This document shows positions 17,838-27,414 of a DNA stretch of 49,999 bases, piece after piece. Position 1 is the first letter of the stretch, and each line of letters opens with the position of its first letter. The position numbers were made by a program, and so were the translations under genes. This DNA comes from Alphaproteobacteria bacterium. GTDB taxonomy: Bacteria; Pseudomonadota; Alphaproteobacteria; RS24. The notes below the pieces were generated by a model that ran no database searches, was not told the origin of the DNA, and saw only the letters and a list, made by a program, of their open reading frames with translations. The stretch covers positions 1 through 49,999 of the forward strand of contig CATDDF010000118.1 in NCBI GenBank assembly GCA_949498175.1, read 5' to 3'.

Positions 17838-19055
17838 ATGGAAAATAGTGCAATAGGCGGTGACGTCTTTTTTATTCTGATGGGCGCCATTTTGGTGTTC
17901 GCCATGCATGCCGGATTTGCTTTTTTGGAAGTCGGCACGGTGCGCAAGAAAAACCAAGTCAATGCGATGGTCAAAATCCTGTCTGATTTCGGCATGTCGA
18001 CTTTGGCCTATTTCTTTATCGGCTATTCGGTCGCTTATGGTATGGATTTTTTGTCCTCCGCCGCAACGATTAGCGGTGATGGCGGCGATGAAGCCTACGG
18101 CCCGCAAGGCCTGTCATTGATTAAATTCTTTTTTCTGCTGACTTTTGCGGCGGCCATTCCGGCGATTATTTCCGGCGGCATTGCCGAGCGTGCCAAATTC
18201 GGCACCCAGCTTTTGGCCTCCGGAATTATTGTCGCTTTGGTCTATCCGTTTTTCGAGGGAATGATTTGGAACGGCAATTACGGCTTCCAAGCGTGGCTCG
18301 AAGCCAGCTTTGGGGCAAGTTTCCATGATTTCGCCGGCTCGGTGGTGGTGCATGGTGTCGGCGGCTGGATTGCCTTTTCCGCGGTTATTCTTTTGGGCGC
18401 GCGGCTTGGCCGTTACGGCCCGAAAGGCACAGCTTTCCCGCCCAGCTCCATTCCGTGGTTGGCGCTTGGCAGCTGGCTTTTGTGCATTGGTTGGTTCGGT
18501 TTTAACGTGGTCAGCGCGCAATCGCTGGACGGCGTATCCGGCCTGGTTGCGGTCAATTCGCTAATGGCCATGGTCGGGGGTATTTTGGCCGCCTTATTTG
18601 TCGGTAAAAACGATCCGGGCTTTGTCCATAATGGTGCTTTGGCCGGTCTGGTGGCGGTTTGCGCCGGTTCTGATGTCATGCATCCGGGCGGCTCCTTGGT
18701 CACCGGTGCCATTGCAGGTTTCTTGTTCGTCAAAATGTTCGTCTATTGCCAAGAAAAATTGCGAATTGATGACGTCCTGGGCGTTTGGCCGCTGCACGGC
18801 TTGGCCGGTGCATGGGGCGGCATTGCCTGCGGTATTTTCGGTATAGAAGCCCTGGGTGGCCTCGGTGGCGTCAGCCTGATGTCGCAAATCATTGGCACGC
18901 TTGCCGGTTGCGGTTTCGCCGCCCTTGCCGGTGCGATTGTTTATGGTGCTTTGAAGCAAAGCATCGGCATTCGGTTGAGTGAGGAAGAAGAGCAACAAGG
19001 CGCTGACCTGTCTATCCACAAAATCGCTGCCAATCCGGAAACCGGCATCGGTTAA
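17838..19055 (+). CDS. amtB: AmtB-type ammonium transporter
   Basis: Polytopic inner-membrane ammonium channel. It starts VFFILMGAILVFAMHAGFAFLEVGTVRKKNQ, the classical Amt signature around the first two helices, and continues with FHDFAGSVVVHGVGGW (a conserved pore region) and WPLHGLAGAWGGIACGIF (pore His). About eleven hydrophobic segments are visible; 405 residues is normal. SD AGGGGG precedes the ATG at 17838. It lies behind a sigma-54 promoter, so it is probably nitrogen-regulated. No glnK gene is adjacent, although glnK-amtB pairs are the rule in proteobacteria. There is no signal peptide beyond the first helix. Confidence 0.96.
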   Translation: MENSAIGGDVFFILMGAILVFAMHAGFAFLEVGTVRKKNQVNAMVKILSDFGMSTLAYFFIGYSVAYGMDFLSSAATISGDGGDEAYGPQGLSLIKFFFLLTFAAAIPAIISGGIAERAKFGTQLLASGIIVALVYPFFEGMIWNGNYGFQAWLEASFGASFHDFAGSVVVHGVGGWIAFSAVILLGARLGRYGPKGTAFPPSSIPWLALGSWLLCIGWFGFNVVSAQSLDGVSGLVAVNSLMAMVGGILAALFVGKNDPGFVHNGALAGLVAVCAGSDVMHPGGSLVTGAIAGFLFVKMFVYCQEKLRIDDVLGVWPLHGLAGAWGGIACGIFGIEALGGLGGVSLMSQIIGTLAGCGFAALAGAIVYGALKQSIGIRLSEEEEQQGADLSIHKIAANPETGIG

Positions 19056-19080
19056 TTTTTCCTCAGCCACACCACGCGTC

Positions 19081-19111
19081 GCGCCGCTTTAGCCTTTGCT
19101 AAAAGCGGCGC
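19081..19111. other. GC-rich hairpin between amtB and dapC
   Basis: The arms GCGCCGCTTTAGC and GCTAAAAGCGGCGC pair over 13 positions with one bulge and a four-base loop. No T-tract follows directly. It could end amtB transcription from either side, or merely be a stable secondary structure. A weak promoter-like pair (TTGCTA at 19096, TAGTCT at 19120, 18 bases apart) overlaps its right arm. Confidence 0.5.
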
Positions 19112-19147
19112 GGCTGCGCTAGTCTGGCTGAGGCTGATTCGTGAACG

Positions 19148-19182
19148 ACCCGAGCGGGCCTGTCGGCTGTGCTCGGGTTTTT
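19148..19182 (+). terminator. Intrinsic terminator / possible attenuator before dapC
   Basis: ACCCGAGC (19148-19155) pairs with GCTCGGGT (19171-19178), followed by TTTT and CG. The 15-base loop can form an inner GCC/GGC pair. The simplest reading is the amtB terminator. Because a promoter-like pair lies upstream at 19096-19125 and the dapC ribosome-binding site lies only five bases after the T-run, it could also act as an attenuator. Confidence 0.65.
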
Positions 19183-19197
19183 CGTTTGGAGACCGAC

Positions 19198-20400
19198 ATG
19201 CAAGAAAGGGTTTTCGACACCCTGCCCGCTTCGCCTTTTGCGCGTTTACGCGCCTTATTGGATGATGTGACACCGCGCCTTGCGCCGGTCTCTTTGGCTT
19301 TGGGCGAACCGCAACATGCGCCGCCCGATTTCGTGTTGCAAGCGCTCAAGCATAACCTCGATGATTATGGCCGCTATCCGCCGATTGGCGGCACGCCGGA
19401 TTGGCAAGAAGCGGTGCGCTCTTGGCTTGCGCGCCGTTTCGGGGTGGAAAGCGTGCTGGCCGACAACACGCAAATATTACCGCTCAACGGCACGCGCGAA
19501 GGGCTGTTTCTGGCCGCGCAAATCGCCCCGCAAAAGGCTGACGGGCTGATGGCCATGCCCGACCCGTTCTATCAAATTTATGCCAGCGCTGCGGTGGCGG
19601 CCGGGGCGCAGCCGCATTATCTGCCCGCCTTGGCGGCAAACGGCTTTGTGCCCGCACTTGAAGATTTAAGCGAAGATGTGTTGCGTCGTTTGCGCGCGCT
19701 TTATTTGTGCAATCCGGCCAACCCGCAAGGGGCGGTGGCCGATAAGGCTTATCTCGAAAAGGCGCTTGAGCTGGCGCAGCAATATGGCTTCATCTTGATG
19801 GTCGATGAATGTTATGCCGAAATTTACAATCCTGACGCCGCGCCGCCGCCCTCCATTTTGCAAGTCATGCAGGATAAAAATCTCGCCGATGCGCCGGTGC
19901 TGGCTTTCCACTCCTTGTCAAAGCGTTCCAATTTGCCGGGGCTGAGAAGCGGCTTTGTTGCCGGTGGCATAAGCGCCATGCGCGCGCTTTCCGGTCTGCG
20001 TCAAATCGCCGGCCCGCAATGCCCGCTGCCGGCGCAAGCCGCCGCCTCTTTGGCGTGGGGCGATGATGCGCATGTTGATGAAAACCGCCGCCTCTATGCC
20101 GAAAAATTTGACCTTGCCGAGACCGTATTTGCCGATGCCTATGATTTCCAGCGCCCGACCGCCGGGTTTTTTCTTTGGCTCAATGTCGGCCATGGCGAAG
20201 CGGCAGCATTGCATTTATGGCGCGAACAGGGTTTGCGGGTTTTGCCCGGCGCATATTTGTCGGCCAATAAAGCCGCCGCGCATACCGCGCCCTATATTCG
20301 CGTTGCTCTGGTCGCCAATATGGAGCAAACACGGTCTGCCTTGCAGCGCTTGAAAGCCGGACTTGATGAATTTTGCGCCAGCAAAGGATCAGCGGCATGA
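19198..20400 (+). CDS. dapC: Class I/II aminotransferase, probable succinyldiaminopimelate transaminase (DapC)
   Basis: PLP-dependent fold-type I aminotransferase. The PLP lysine is Lys242 in [20 protein letters not shown]; other blocks are [40 protein letters not shown] and [11 protein letters not shown]. The sequence style and its place directly before ftsK match the DapC type of alphaproteobacteria, which makes LL-diaminopimelate precursors for lysine and peptidoglycan. I chose ATG 19198 with GGAG upstream; a GTG at 19141 in the same frame would translate through the terminator stem and is less likely. Its stop overlaps the ftsK start (ATGA at 20397). Confidence 0.85.
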   Translation: MQERVFDTLPASPFARLRALLDDVTPRLAPVSLALGEPQHAPPDFVLQALKHNLDDYGRYPPIGGTPDWQEAVRSWLARRFGVESVLADNTQILPLNGTREGLFLAAQIAPQKADGLMAMPDPFYQIYASAAVAAGAQPHYLPALAANGFVPALEDLSEDVLRRLRALYLCNPANPQGAVADKAYLEKALELAQQYGFILMVDECYAEIYNPDAAPPPSILQVMQDKNLADAPVLAFHSLSKRSNLPGLRSGFVAGGISAMRALSGLRQIAGPQCPLPAQAAASLAWGDDAHVDENRRLYAEKFDLAETVFADAYDFQRPTAGFFLWLNVGHGEAAALHLWREQGLRVLPGAYLSANKAAAHTAPYIRVALVANMEQTRSALQRLKAGLDEFCASKGSAA

Positions 20401-22745
20401 AGATGCAAGATATTATGCCGCGCATGCGCGCCTTGGCGGCGCATTTTTGGTTTCGCCTGTCAGCCGCACTCAGCCTATTATTGGTGTTTTTATTGGCCAT
20501 TGCCGTGCTCAGCTATGCACCGCAAGACAACAGCCTCAACAGCAGTGGAGGTGAGGCGCTCGGCAATTGGCTTGGTCGCTTCGGCGCCATTGCCGCCGAT
20601 ATGGTGCTGCAGCTTTTCGGCCTCGCCGTATGGCTGATTTTATTGCCGCTTGGCGCGCGCGCCGCGCGGCAATTGACCGGCAGTGTCTTGAGCTATCCCA
20701 ATTGGCGCTTTCTCGCCGCCATTATCGCACCGCTGCTTATGGCGCTGGCGCTCGCTTTGGGCGGACGCCAAGTTGACCCGCTGGCACCGATACCGGGCGG
20801 CGCGCTGGGCGACTTGCTGGCCGATGGGGTCGAAACGGCCTTGGCGGCGTTTTCATTATTCATGTCACCCCGGGTTGAATTGACCGCCGCTTATGGCTTG
20901 GGTGGCTTGGCGGTTTTGGCTGCCTTGTTCGGCAGCGGCTTGGTGCGCTTATCGGGGCAAGCGGCATGGCGCGTTTTGCGCGGGGCACGGCACTTGCGAC
21001 ACGGCCCGCGCGCCTATGCGGCCTTGCGCGGCATGGTCGCAGCACTCCATCCGAGCGCGCTCAAAAACAGGCTGCCCTTGCGCAAGGCCCAACAGGGCAA
21101 TGCATCTGCCGCATTTGAGGTCGGCGATGAATTTGATGCGGGCCTCATCGATAATGACGCACCAAGCGCCAGCCACGTGCATGTGGCCGATAAAAAGCCG
21201 GCCCCGAAAACAGGTCGCCGCGCGGCGCGCGAAGCCCAAACCAAGCTCGCCTTTGACAAATCAACATATGAATTGCCGCCCTTGCGGCTCTTGACCGAGC
21301 ATAAAAAACCGCGCCAGACAAGCACGCTCAGCAAGGATGCGCTGGAGGCCAATGCGCGCATGTTGGAGACGGTTTTGGCCGATTTCGGCATTAAGGGCAC
21401 AATCGGGCAAGTGCGGCCGGGGCCGGTGGTGACACTTTATGAATTGGAACCGGCGGCCGGTGTGCGCTCCTCGCGCGTGGTCGGTCTGGCCGATGATATT
21501 GCGCGCTCTATGAGCGCCGTCTCGGCGCGCGTTGCGCCTGTGCCGGGCTCCAATGTCATCGGCATTGAGCTGCCCAATCAGACGCGCGAACTCGTATCCT
21601 TGCGCGAGCTTTTATCATCGAGTGATTTTGAAAGCGGCAAGTCGAAGCTGACCATGGCCTTGGGTAAAGATATTGGCGGCGCGCCGGTCATGTCGGACCT
21701 TGCGAAAATGCCACATTTATTGGTCGCCGGCACTACCGGTTCGGGTAAATCAGTCGGCATTAACACCATGATATTGTCTTTGCTCTATCGTCTGACGCCG
21801 GACCAATGCCGGCTTATTTTGGTTGACCCGAAAATGCTCGAATTATCGGTCTATGACGATATTCCGCATTTGCTGGCGCCGGTGGTGACCGAACCGAAAA
21901 AAGCCGTGGTCGCCTTGAAATGGGTGGTCCAGGAAATGGAAAACCGCTACCGCAAAATGGCCAAAATCGGCGTGCGCAATATTGACGGCTTTAATGAGCG
22001 CATGCGCGACGCTCAAAGCACCGGCGAAACCTTGTCGCGCCGCGTGCAAACCGGCTTTGACCCGGAAAGCGGCGAGGCGATTTATGAAGATGAGACAATC
22101 GAAACGGAAATTTTACCCTTTATTGTTGTGGTGATTGATGAGATGGCCGATTTGATGATGGTGGCGGGCAAAGAAATTGAAGCCGCCGTGCAGCGCTTGG
22201 CGCAAATGGCGCGCGCCGCCGGCGTGCACCTTATTACGGCGACCCAGCGCCCGTCGGTCGATGTCATTACCGGCACCATTAAGGCCAATTTCCCGAGCCG
22301 CATTTCCTTTCAGGTCACGTCGAAAATCGACAGCCGTACGGTTTTGGGCGAACAGGGGGCAGAGCAATTATTGGGCCAGGGCGACATGCTTTATATGGGC
22401 GGCGGCGGGCGTGTGCAGCGTGTGCATGGGCCGTTTGTCTCCGATGAGGAAGTCGAAAAAGTCGTCAGCTTTTTGAAAAAACAAGGCGTGCCCGACTATA
22501 TTGAACAAGTGACGCAAGAGCCCGAAGAGGCACCCGATATGGAGGTCTCGAGCGGAGACGACCTTTATGACCAAGCGGTCGCCATTGTGACGCGCGACGG
22601 GCGCGCTTCGACCAGCTATGTGCAAAGGCGGCTTTCCATCGGCTATAATCGTGCCGCACGCTTGATTGAGCAAATGGAAGAACAGGGCGTCATCTCGCCG
22701 CCCAATCATGCCGGCAAGCGCGAAATTTTGGCAGGCAAACACTGA
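20397..22745 (+). CDS. ftsK: FtsK, DNA translocase of the divisome
   Basis: Couples chromosome dimer resolution and terminus segregation to cell division at the septum. The N-terminus has four hydrophobic segments (about 20-180: [69 protein letters not shown]). A short linker (about 200-300) is followed by the motor domain with Walker A GTTGSGKS (Lys451) and Walker [13 protein letters not shown]. The C-terminal gamma winged-helix domain ([35 protein letters not shown]) reads KOPS/FtsK-orienting sequences. I chose ATG 20397, which overlaps the dapC stop (ATGA) and has AAGGATC upstream. 782 residues is typical. Confidence 0.97.
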   Translation: MKMQDIMPRMRALAAHFWFRLSAALSLLLVFLLAIAVLSYAPQDNSLNSSGGEALGNWLGRFGAIAADMVLQLFGLAVWLILLPLGARAARQLTGSVLSYPNWRFLAAIIAPLLMALALALGGRQVDPLAPIPGGALGDLLADGVETALAAFSLFMSPRVELTAAYGLGGLAVLAALFGSGLVRLSGQAAWRVLRGARHLRHGPRAYAALRGMVAALHPSALKNRLPLRKAQQGNASAAFEVGDEFDAGLIDNDAPSASHVHVADKKPAPKTGRRAAREAQTKLAFDKSTYELPPLRLLTEHKKPRQTSTLSKDALEANARMLETVLADFGIKGTIGQVRPGPVVTLYELEPAAGVRSSRVVGLADDIARSMSAVSARVAPVPGSNVIGIELPNQTRELVSLRELLSSSDFESGKSKLTMALGKDIGGAPVMSDLAKMPHLLVAGTTGSGKSVGINTMILSLLYRLTPDQCRLILVDPKMLELSVYDDIPHLLAPVVTEPKKAVVALKWVVQEMENRYRKMAKIGVRNIDGFNERMRDAQSTGETLSRRVQTGFDPESGEAIYEDETIETEILPFIVVVIDEMADLMMVAGKEIEAAVQRLAQMARAAGVHLITATQRPSVDVITGTIKANFPSRISFQVTSKIDSRTVLGEQGAEQLLGQGDMLYMGGGGRVQRVHGPFVSDEEVEKVVSFLKKQGVPDYIEQVTQEPEEAPDMEVSSGDDLYDQAVAIVTRDGRASTSYVQRRLSIGYNRAARLIEQMEEQGVISPPNHAGKREILAGKH

Positions 22746-23386
22746 TGATAAAAAATACAATCAACGCGAAAAGCGCGGGTTTATTGGGTTTGCTCGGCTG
22801 CCTTTTGACCGCGCCCCTTGCCGCCGCCCCGCTCACTGCGGCAGATGGGGCTTTTGTGACGCGCATCAATCAGGCCTTGAAAACCATGCCGCCCATGAGT
22901 GGGCGCTTTGAGCAAAAACTGCCCAATGGCGGCCATGCTGAGGGCAGTTACGCCATTGATTGGCCCGACCGTTTGCGCTTTGCCTATGATGGCGGTGGCG
23001 GCATTGTTACGGTAAAGGGCAAATTTGTTGCCGTGCAGGAACAGCCGGGCGGTGAGCCGAATTGGTTTCCCGTCGCGCTGACCCCTTTATCGGTTTTGCG
23101 CCGCGCCGTGGCCGACGGCATTGCGGCAAATATGGTGACCGATTTGACCCTGCGCGAGGATAATTATTCTATCACTTTAGAAGACCCGAGCGGTGAATTG
23201 CCGGGCAAGGCGCAGTTGTTTTTCACCCGCACGGGCGGCGCATTGCAGGGCGATCGGCTCTATGCTTGGCGGCTGACCGATGTACAAAACCTTGTGACGC
23301 TGGTGCGCCTGTCGGAAATCATTACCCATGACGCATTGGAAGCCGGTCATTTTGAGATTGTCGAAATTGAAGAGGATGATTACTAG
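22745..23386 (+). CDS. lolA: LolA-like outer-membrane lipoprotein carrier
   Basis: Periplasmic shuttle that accepts lipoproteins from LolCDE and passes them to the outer membrane. A signal peptide (residues 1-28, basic start, hydrophobic GLLGLLGCLLTAPLAA, ending AAA) precedes the half-barrel domain: MPPMSGRFEQKLPNGGHAEGSYAI, then WPDRLRFAYDGGGG (the LolA P-x-R-x2-F-x-Y block). Length 213 is normal. ATG 22745 overlaps the ftsK stop (TGATGA). ftsK-lolA is a conserved alphaproteobacterial pair. Lipoproteins that may depend on it in this window include LptE and the DUF3576 protein. Confidence 0.92.
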   Translation: MIKNTINAKSAGLLGLLGCLLTAPLAAAPLTAADGAFVTRINQALKTMPPMSGRFEQKLPNGGHAEGSYAIDWPDRLRFAYDGGGGIVTVKGKFVAVQEQPGGEPNWFPVALTPLSVLRRAVADGIAANMVTDLTLREDNYSITLEDPSGELPGKAQLFFTRTGGALQGDRLYAWRLTDVQNLVTLVRLSEIITHDALEAGHFEIVEIEEDDY

Positions 23387-23389
23387 CCG

Positions 23390-24049
23390 ATGCGTGAGCC
23401 TTCAGAAAATGGCGATGAATGGCAAGCCAGCGCCGAGAGCCTTTTGGCGTTGGAAGCGGAGATTCCGCTTTTGTCGGCTTTGCGCGAATTTACCGAACGC
23501 GCGGCGCGCGCGCGATGGTTTGCCGAATTGGGCGAGCCGATTGACGGTGAAACGGCGCATTTGGCGCGCCTTTATTTGGACAGTCTCGGTTTCCCCGATG
23601 CCGAGCCGCTACCGGTTTTGAGCTGGGATGATGCGCTCGATGCGGCCGAAAGCGGCGATTTGAACAGCGAGGGCTGGGAAGTGGAAGAACAATTGCGCGC
23701 CGCCTTGACCGACCGCGTATTGGGAGCTGTGTCGGAAGACGGGCTTGGCGTGATGCTGGCGCATTTATCGGCCGCCTTGGCCGAGCCCTTGGCGGAAATG
23801 GCTGATGAAGCACTGATGATGGCCGACGAACCGCCCGATGCGATACGCGATTTGGCCGTCGGGGCGGCACAACAAGCGGCCTTTGGCGGCGCTTTGGCGC
23901 TGGCGGCGGCGGCGCTTGAAATGGCCGAAGCGGATGACCAACAAGCCGGCGAGGAAGCGCTGGAGCACCCGCTTTTACTACGTTACAGGCTTTTCGAACT
24001 GGGTCGCTGGCCATTGGCCTTAAGCGGGCGCAGCCTCAATTTATTCTAA
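23390..24049 (+). CDS. Conserved-looking acidic hypothetical protein
   Basis: 219 residues, very acidic in the first half (many Glu and Asp from residue 1 to 125), with an Ala-rich helical second half (AAFGGALALAAAALEMAEADDQQ). There is no signal peptide and no membrane helix beyond weak Ala-rich stretches; no known motif is recognised. It starts three bases after lolA and sits between lolA and xth, so it is likely cotranscribed. The strong frame and codon use like its neighbours support a real gene. Function unknown. Confidence 0.75.
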   Translation: MREPSENGDEWQASAESLLALEAEIPLLSALREFTERAARARWFAELGEPIDGETAHLARLYLDSLGFPDAEPLPVLSWDDALDAAESGDLNSEGWEVEEQLRAALTDRVLGAVSEDGLGVMLAHLSAALAEPLAEMADEALMMADEPPDAIRDLAVGAAQQAAFGGALALAAAALEMAEADDQQAGEEALEHPLLLRYRLFELGRWPLALSGRSLNLF

Positions 24050-24073
24050 ATTTATCGAGCGGGAGATGCGGTG

Positions 24074-24886
24074 ATGCGGATTGTCTCATGGAACATTAAT
24101 TCGGTGCGCTTGCGCGAAAAACTGGTGCTCAAGCTGATGAAAAAGCTCGACCCGGACATTATTTGCCTGCAGGAAACCAAATGTCCGAATGATCAATTTC
24201 CCGAAAAAGCTTTTGCCAAAGCGGGCTTCTGCCATATCGCCAAAAACGGCATTAAGGGCTATCACGGGGTTGCGACCTTGTCGAAACATGCGATTATTGA
24301 CAGCGACATTGTCGATTATTGCGGCAAGGGCGATGGTCGCCATATTGCCGTCACCGTAAAAGTCGGCAAAACAGCCAAGCCGGTCACGGTACATAATTTT
24401 TATGTGCCGGCCGGCGGCGTCGAACCCGACCCCGATATCAATGAAAAATTCGCCCATAAGCTGGCCTTTTTGAGCGAGATGCAGAACACCTTCAAAAAGA
24501 TGAAAAAGCACGGAAAAGCGGCTGGTCAAGTGCTTTTGGGGGATTTGAATATCGCGCCCGGTGAGCACGATGTGTGGTCGTCCAAACAACTTAAAAATGT
24601 GGTCAGCCATACGGCGGTGGAAATTGCCGAATTGGCAAAAGTGCAGGCGGCGGCGCAATGGGATGATGTGGCGCGCCGCTTTGTGCCGCCCGAGGAAAAA
24701 CTTTATAGCTGGTGGAGCTATCGGGCGCGTGATTGGGCCGCCTCCGATCGCGGACGCCGCCTTGACCATATTTGGGTGACCCCCGATTTATCCCCCGCCG
24801 TGTCGGATTATGGCGTGCTGCGTGCGGCGCGCGGATGGGAGCGTCCGTCCGACCACGCGCCGCTCTGGATTGATTTAAAGACCTAA
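24074..24886 (+). CDS. xth: Exodeoxyribonuclease III family AP endonuclease
   Basis: Base-excision repair enzyme that cuts 5' to abasic sites and has 3' repair activity. EEP-fold motifs: WNINSVR (residues 6-12), LQETKC with the metal-binding Glu34, GDLNIAPGEHDV (Asp/Asn), and the C-terminal RLDHIWVTP and SDHAPLWIDL (catalytic Asp-His). I chose ATG 24074 (MRIVSWNINS), with GGGAG nine bases upstream; an in-frame GTG three bases earlier is possible. 270 residues is normal. Follows the hypothetical gene by 24 bases. Confidence 0.95.
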   Translation: MRIVSWNINSVRLREKLVLKLMKKLDPDIICLQETKCPNDQFPEKAFAKAGFCHIAKNGIKGYHGVATLSKHAIIDSDIVDYCGKGDGRHIAVTVKVGKTAKPVTVHNFYVPAGGVEPDPDINEKFAHKLAFLSEMQNTFKKMKKHGKAAGQVLLGDLNIAPGEHDVWSSKQLKNVVSHTAVEIAELAKVQAAAQWDDVARRFVPPEEKLYSWWSYRARDWAASDRGRRLDHIWVTPDLSPAVSDYGVLRAARGWERPSDHAPLWIDLKT

Positions 24887-24929
24887 ATCCCCCACACTGT
24901 GTCCGTCGGGTCGACTTGGGAGAAGCGTT

Positions 24930-26078
24930 ATGAATATGCAAGCGGTAATGAATGGGAACATTAAGGCGGTGTGCGCGCAAGCTGCGGCCGAGAGCGAAGC
25001 GACGGAAACGGCACGGCAATTATCACCGGAACTGGCGCGCGCTTTGGCGGCGGCGGGTTATTTTGACATGTTTGTGCCGAACGCTTTGGGCGGTCAGCAA
25101 TTGGCACCTTCCGAGGCGATGGCGCGGTTTCATTTTTTGGCACGCCATGATGCGGCCAGCGCTTGGGTTACCATGATCGGCGCCACAACCGCTCTGGGTG
25201 CGGCTTATATTGACGGCGATATTGGCCGCGACATGTTCGCCGCCAAAGAGCGCATTACCTGCGGCATATTTGCCCCCAATGGACGCGCCGTGCGCGATGG
25301 CGATGATTATGTCGTTTCCGGTCGCTGGGCCTGGGCTTCGGGATCGGCCAATGCCGATTATATCGGACTTGGCTGCATGACGTTTGCGCATGAAGATGCC
25401 GAACCGTCGGGCAAAAATGTGCGCCTGCTCATGGTGCCGCGCGACAAAATCATTTTTCACGATACGTGGCACACAATGGGCCTGTGCGGCACATCTTCCG
25501 GGGATGTCGAATTGCGAGAGGTGCGGGTGCCGATGGCGCATAGTTATTCGCTGGCGACCGATACGCCTTGGGCTGAGGGCGCACTCTATCACATGCCGTA
25601 TTTTGCGCTTCTCGCGGCCGGCGTGGCGGCCGTTGCTTTGGGCAATGCGCGCGCCGCCTTGGATGAGGTGATTGAGCTGGCGACCGCCAAAACGGCGCAA
25701 GGTCATAGCCGCAGCTTGGCCGAACGCAGCGGCGTGCAGGCGGCCCTGGCGCAAGGCGAAGCGGAATGGCGCGCCGCCCAAGCCTTATATGACACGACGC
25801 TGGCCGATTGTTGGCAAGCGGCGCAAGACAAGGCCGTCGCGCCTGAGATAAAGGCTGATTTGCGGCTGGCCTCGACCCATGCAGTGCGCAGCTGTGCCGA
25901 TGTGGTGCGCCGCGTGCATGACATTGCCGGCGGCACATCGGTCTATAAAACCAGTGCCATTCAGCGCCGCTTGCGCGATGCGCAGACCATGACGCAACAT
26001 ATGATTACCAACGCCACGACTTATGAAATGACCGGTCGCGTCTTGCTTGGTGGTTATCATCCGGGCATGCAGCTCTAG
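24930..26078 (+). CDS. Acyl-CoA-dehydrogenase-fold flavin monooxygenase-like protein (HpaH/HsaA group)
   Basis: Has the acyl-CoA dehydrogenase fold with a type-2 C-terminal domain, as in group D flavin monooxygenases (HsaA, HpaB-type, pigment hydroxylases). Seen: an N-terminal helical part (LAAAGYFDMFVPNALGGQQLAPSEAMARFHFLARHDAASAWV), a middle beta part (YVVSGRWAWASGSANADYIGLG and WHTMGLCGTSSGDVELREVRVP), and a C-terminal four-helix part with RRVHDIAGGTSVYKTSAIQRRLRDAQTMTQHM, containing the conserved His. No flavin reductase lies adjacent, so the electron donor is unknown. SD GGGAG precedes ATG 24930. A canonical acyl-CoA dehydrogenase gene follows after 87 bases. Substrate unknown. Confidence 0.8.
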   Translation: MNMQAVMNGNIKAVCAQAAAESEATETARQLSPELARALAAAGYFDMFVPNALGGQQLAPSEAMARFHFLARHDAASAWVTMIGATTALGAAYIDGDIGRDMFAAKERITCGIFAPNGRAVRDGDDYVVSGRWAWASGSANADYIGLGCMTFAHEDAEPSGKNVRLLMVPRDKIIFHDTWHTMGLCGTSSGDVELREVRVPMAHSYSLATDTPWAEGALYHMPYFALLAAGVAAVALGNARAALDEVIELATAKTAQGHSRSLAERSGVQAALAQGEAEWRAAQALYDTTLADCWQAAQDKAVAPEIKADLRLASTHAVRSCADVVRRVHDIAGGTSVYKTSAIQRRLRDAQTMTQHMITNATTYEMTGRVLLGGYHPGMQL

Positions 26079-26165
26079 CCGAACCCGCCAGTTTGTCGCA
26101 AGCGCGTCTCTTGCGCGTCGCATCCGAGCCGACTAACCTTGGACAGAAACTTTTGGGAGGGCATC

Positions 26166-27314
26166 ATGCTTGGACATTACACCTCACCTTGGATGACCGA
26201 GGATTTGACGATTTTCAAAGATGCGGCCAGCAAATTCATGCAAGCCGAATTTGTGCCGCTGGCCGATAAATGGCACGACCAGGGCATGGTCGATCGCGAG
26301 GCATGGAACAAAGCCGGCGATGCGGGCCTGCTGTTGACCTCCATACCGGAAGAATATGGCGGCGGTGGCGGTGATTATCGCCATGAAGCAATACTGACCG
26401 AAGCGCAAACCCGCCTCGGCATTGGCGGTTGGGGGCAATCCGTGCATTCGCTGATTTGCTCGCATTATTTCCTCGCCTATGGCACGGAGGAGCAAAAGAA
26501 AAAATATCTGCCGAAAATGGCTTCCGGCGAAATGGTGTGCGCCATCGCCATGACCGAGCCCGGCACCGGTTCGGATTTGCAATCGGTCAAAACGACAGCG
26601 CTCAAAGATGGCAATGAATATGTCGTCAATGGCTCGAAAACCTTCATCACCAATGGCCAGCATTGCGATGTCGTTTTGGTGGTTGCCAAAACCGATCCGA
26701 GCCAAGGTGCCAAAGGCATCTCATTAATGGTGGTCGAGACCGAAACGGACGGTTTTGCGCGCGGCCGCAATCTTGACAAAATGGGGCAGCATGCCGCCGA
26801 TACGTCAGAATTGTTTTTCGACAATGTGCGCGTGCCGGCTGACAGTGTTTTGGGCGGCGAAGAGGGGCAAGGCTTTTATCAGCTTATGCAGCAATTGCCG
26901 GCCGAGCGTTTGGTCATTGCCAATGGTGCGGTGGCAGCGATTGAGCGCGCCATTGAATTGACGCTGGATTATACGCGCGAGCGCGAAACTTTCGGCAATG
27001 CGATTTTCGATTATCAAAACACCCAGTTCAAACTGGCCGAGTGCAAGGCCGATTGGATGGCGGCGCGCGCCATGGTCGACCAGCTGACGCAGCAACTCAT
27101 GGACGGCACGCTTGATGCCAATACGGCGGCCGCAGCGAAATTTTGGTGCACCGAGCGCGAAAATCAGGTGATTGATACATGCCTGCAATTTTTCGGCGGC
27201 TGGGGCTATATGGATGAATATCCGATCAGCCGCATGTATACTGACAGTCGCGTGCAGCGTATTTATGGCGGCTCCAATGAAATCATGCGCATGCTGGTGG
27301 CGCGCGCGCTGTAA
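26166..27314 (+). CDS. Acyl-CoA dehydrogenase (LCAD-like)
   Basis: Three-domain FAD acyl-CoA dehydrogenase of beta-oxidation. Signatures: EPGTGSDLQSVKTTA (middle domain), ERETFGNAIFDYQ and FGGWGYMDEYPISRMYTDSRV. The C-terminal motif is IYGGSNEIMRM, with Gly where MCAD has its catalytic Glu. A candidate base is Glu260 in helix G (AAIERAIELTLDY), the position used by long-chain and isovaleryl enzymes, so I place it near LCAD. I chose ATG 26166 behind GGGAGGG. It may share a transcript with the upstream flavoprotein gene. Substrate chain length is inferred only. Confidence 0.9.
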   Translation: MLGHYTSPWMTEDLTIFKDAASKFMQAEFVPLADKWHDQGMVDREAWNKAGDAGLLLTSIPEEYGGGGGDYRHEAILTEAQTRLGIGGWGQSVHSLICSHYFLAYGTEEQKKKYLPKMASGEMVCAIAMTEPGTGSDLQSVKTTALKDGNEYVVNGSKTFITNGQHCDVVLVVAKTDPSQGAKGISLMVVETETDGFARGRNLDKMGQHAADTSELFFDNVRVPADSVLGGEEGQGFYQLMQQLPAERLVIANGAVAAIERAIELTLDYTRERETFGNAIFDYQNTQFKLAECKADWMAARAMVDQLTQQLMDGTLDANTAAAAKFWCTERENQVIDTCLQFFGGWGYMDEYPISRMYTDSRVQRIYGGSNEIMRMLVARAL

Positions 27315-27347
27315 AAGCACCCAGATTGTTTTCAAAATTTTTTAATG

Positions 27348-27378
27348 GCACTGCCGGTTTTCGCTGGCAGTGCTTTTG
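27348..27378 (+). terminator. Intrinsic terminator after the acyl-CoA dehydrogenase gene
   Basis: GCACTGCC (27348-27355) pairs with GGCAGTGC (27366-27373) over a ten-base loop, followed by TTTTG and CTTTT. It is 33 bases beyond the stop and just before the exbB-type gene, so it separates the two transcription units. Confidence 0.82.
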
Positions 27379-27414
27379 CTTTTGGGTAAGCTTGCCAAAT
27401 TGGAGGCCAAGCTG

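Noticed and set aside
1769-19020. Scattered DnaA-box-like 9-mers (e.g. in rsmG near 1770 and in amtB near 19010)
   Set aside because: Single near-matches inside genes, not clustered and with no A+T-rich unwinding element beside them; not a replication origin.
26095-26120. Small CGCAAG/CTTGCG hairpin between the two flavoprotein genes
   Set aside because: Six-bp stem without a T-run; too weak to call a terminator.
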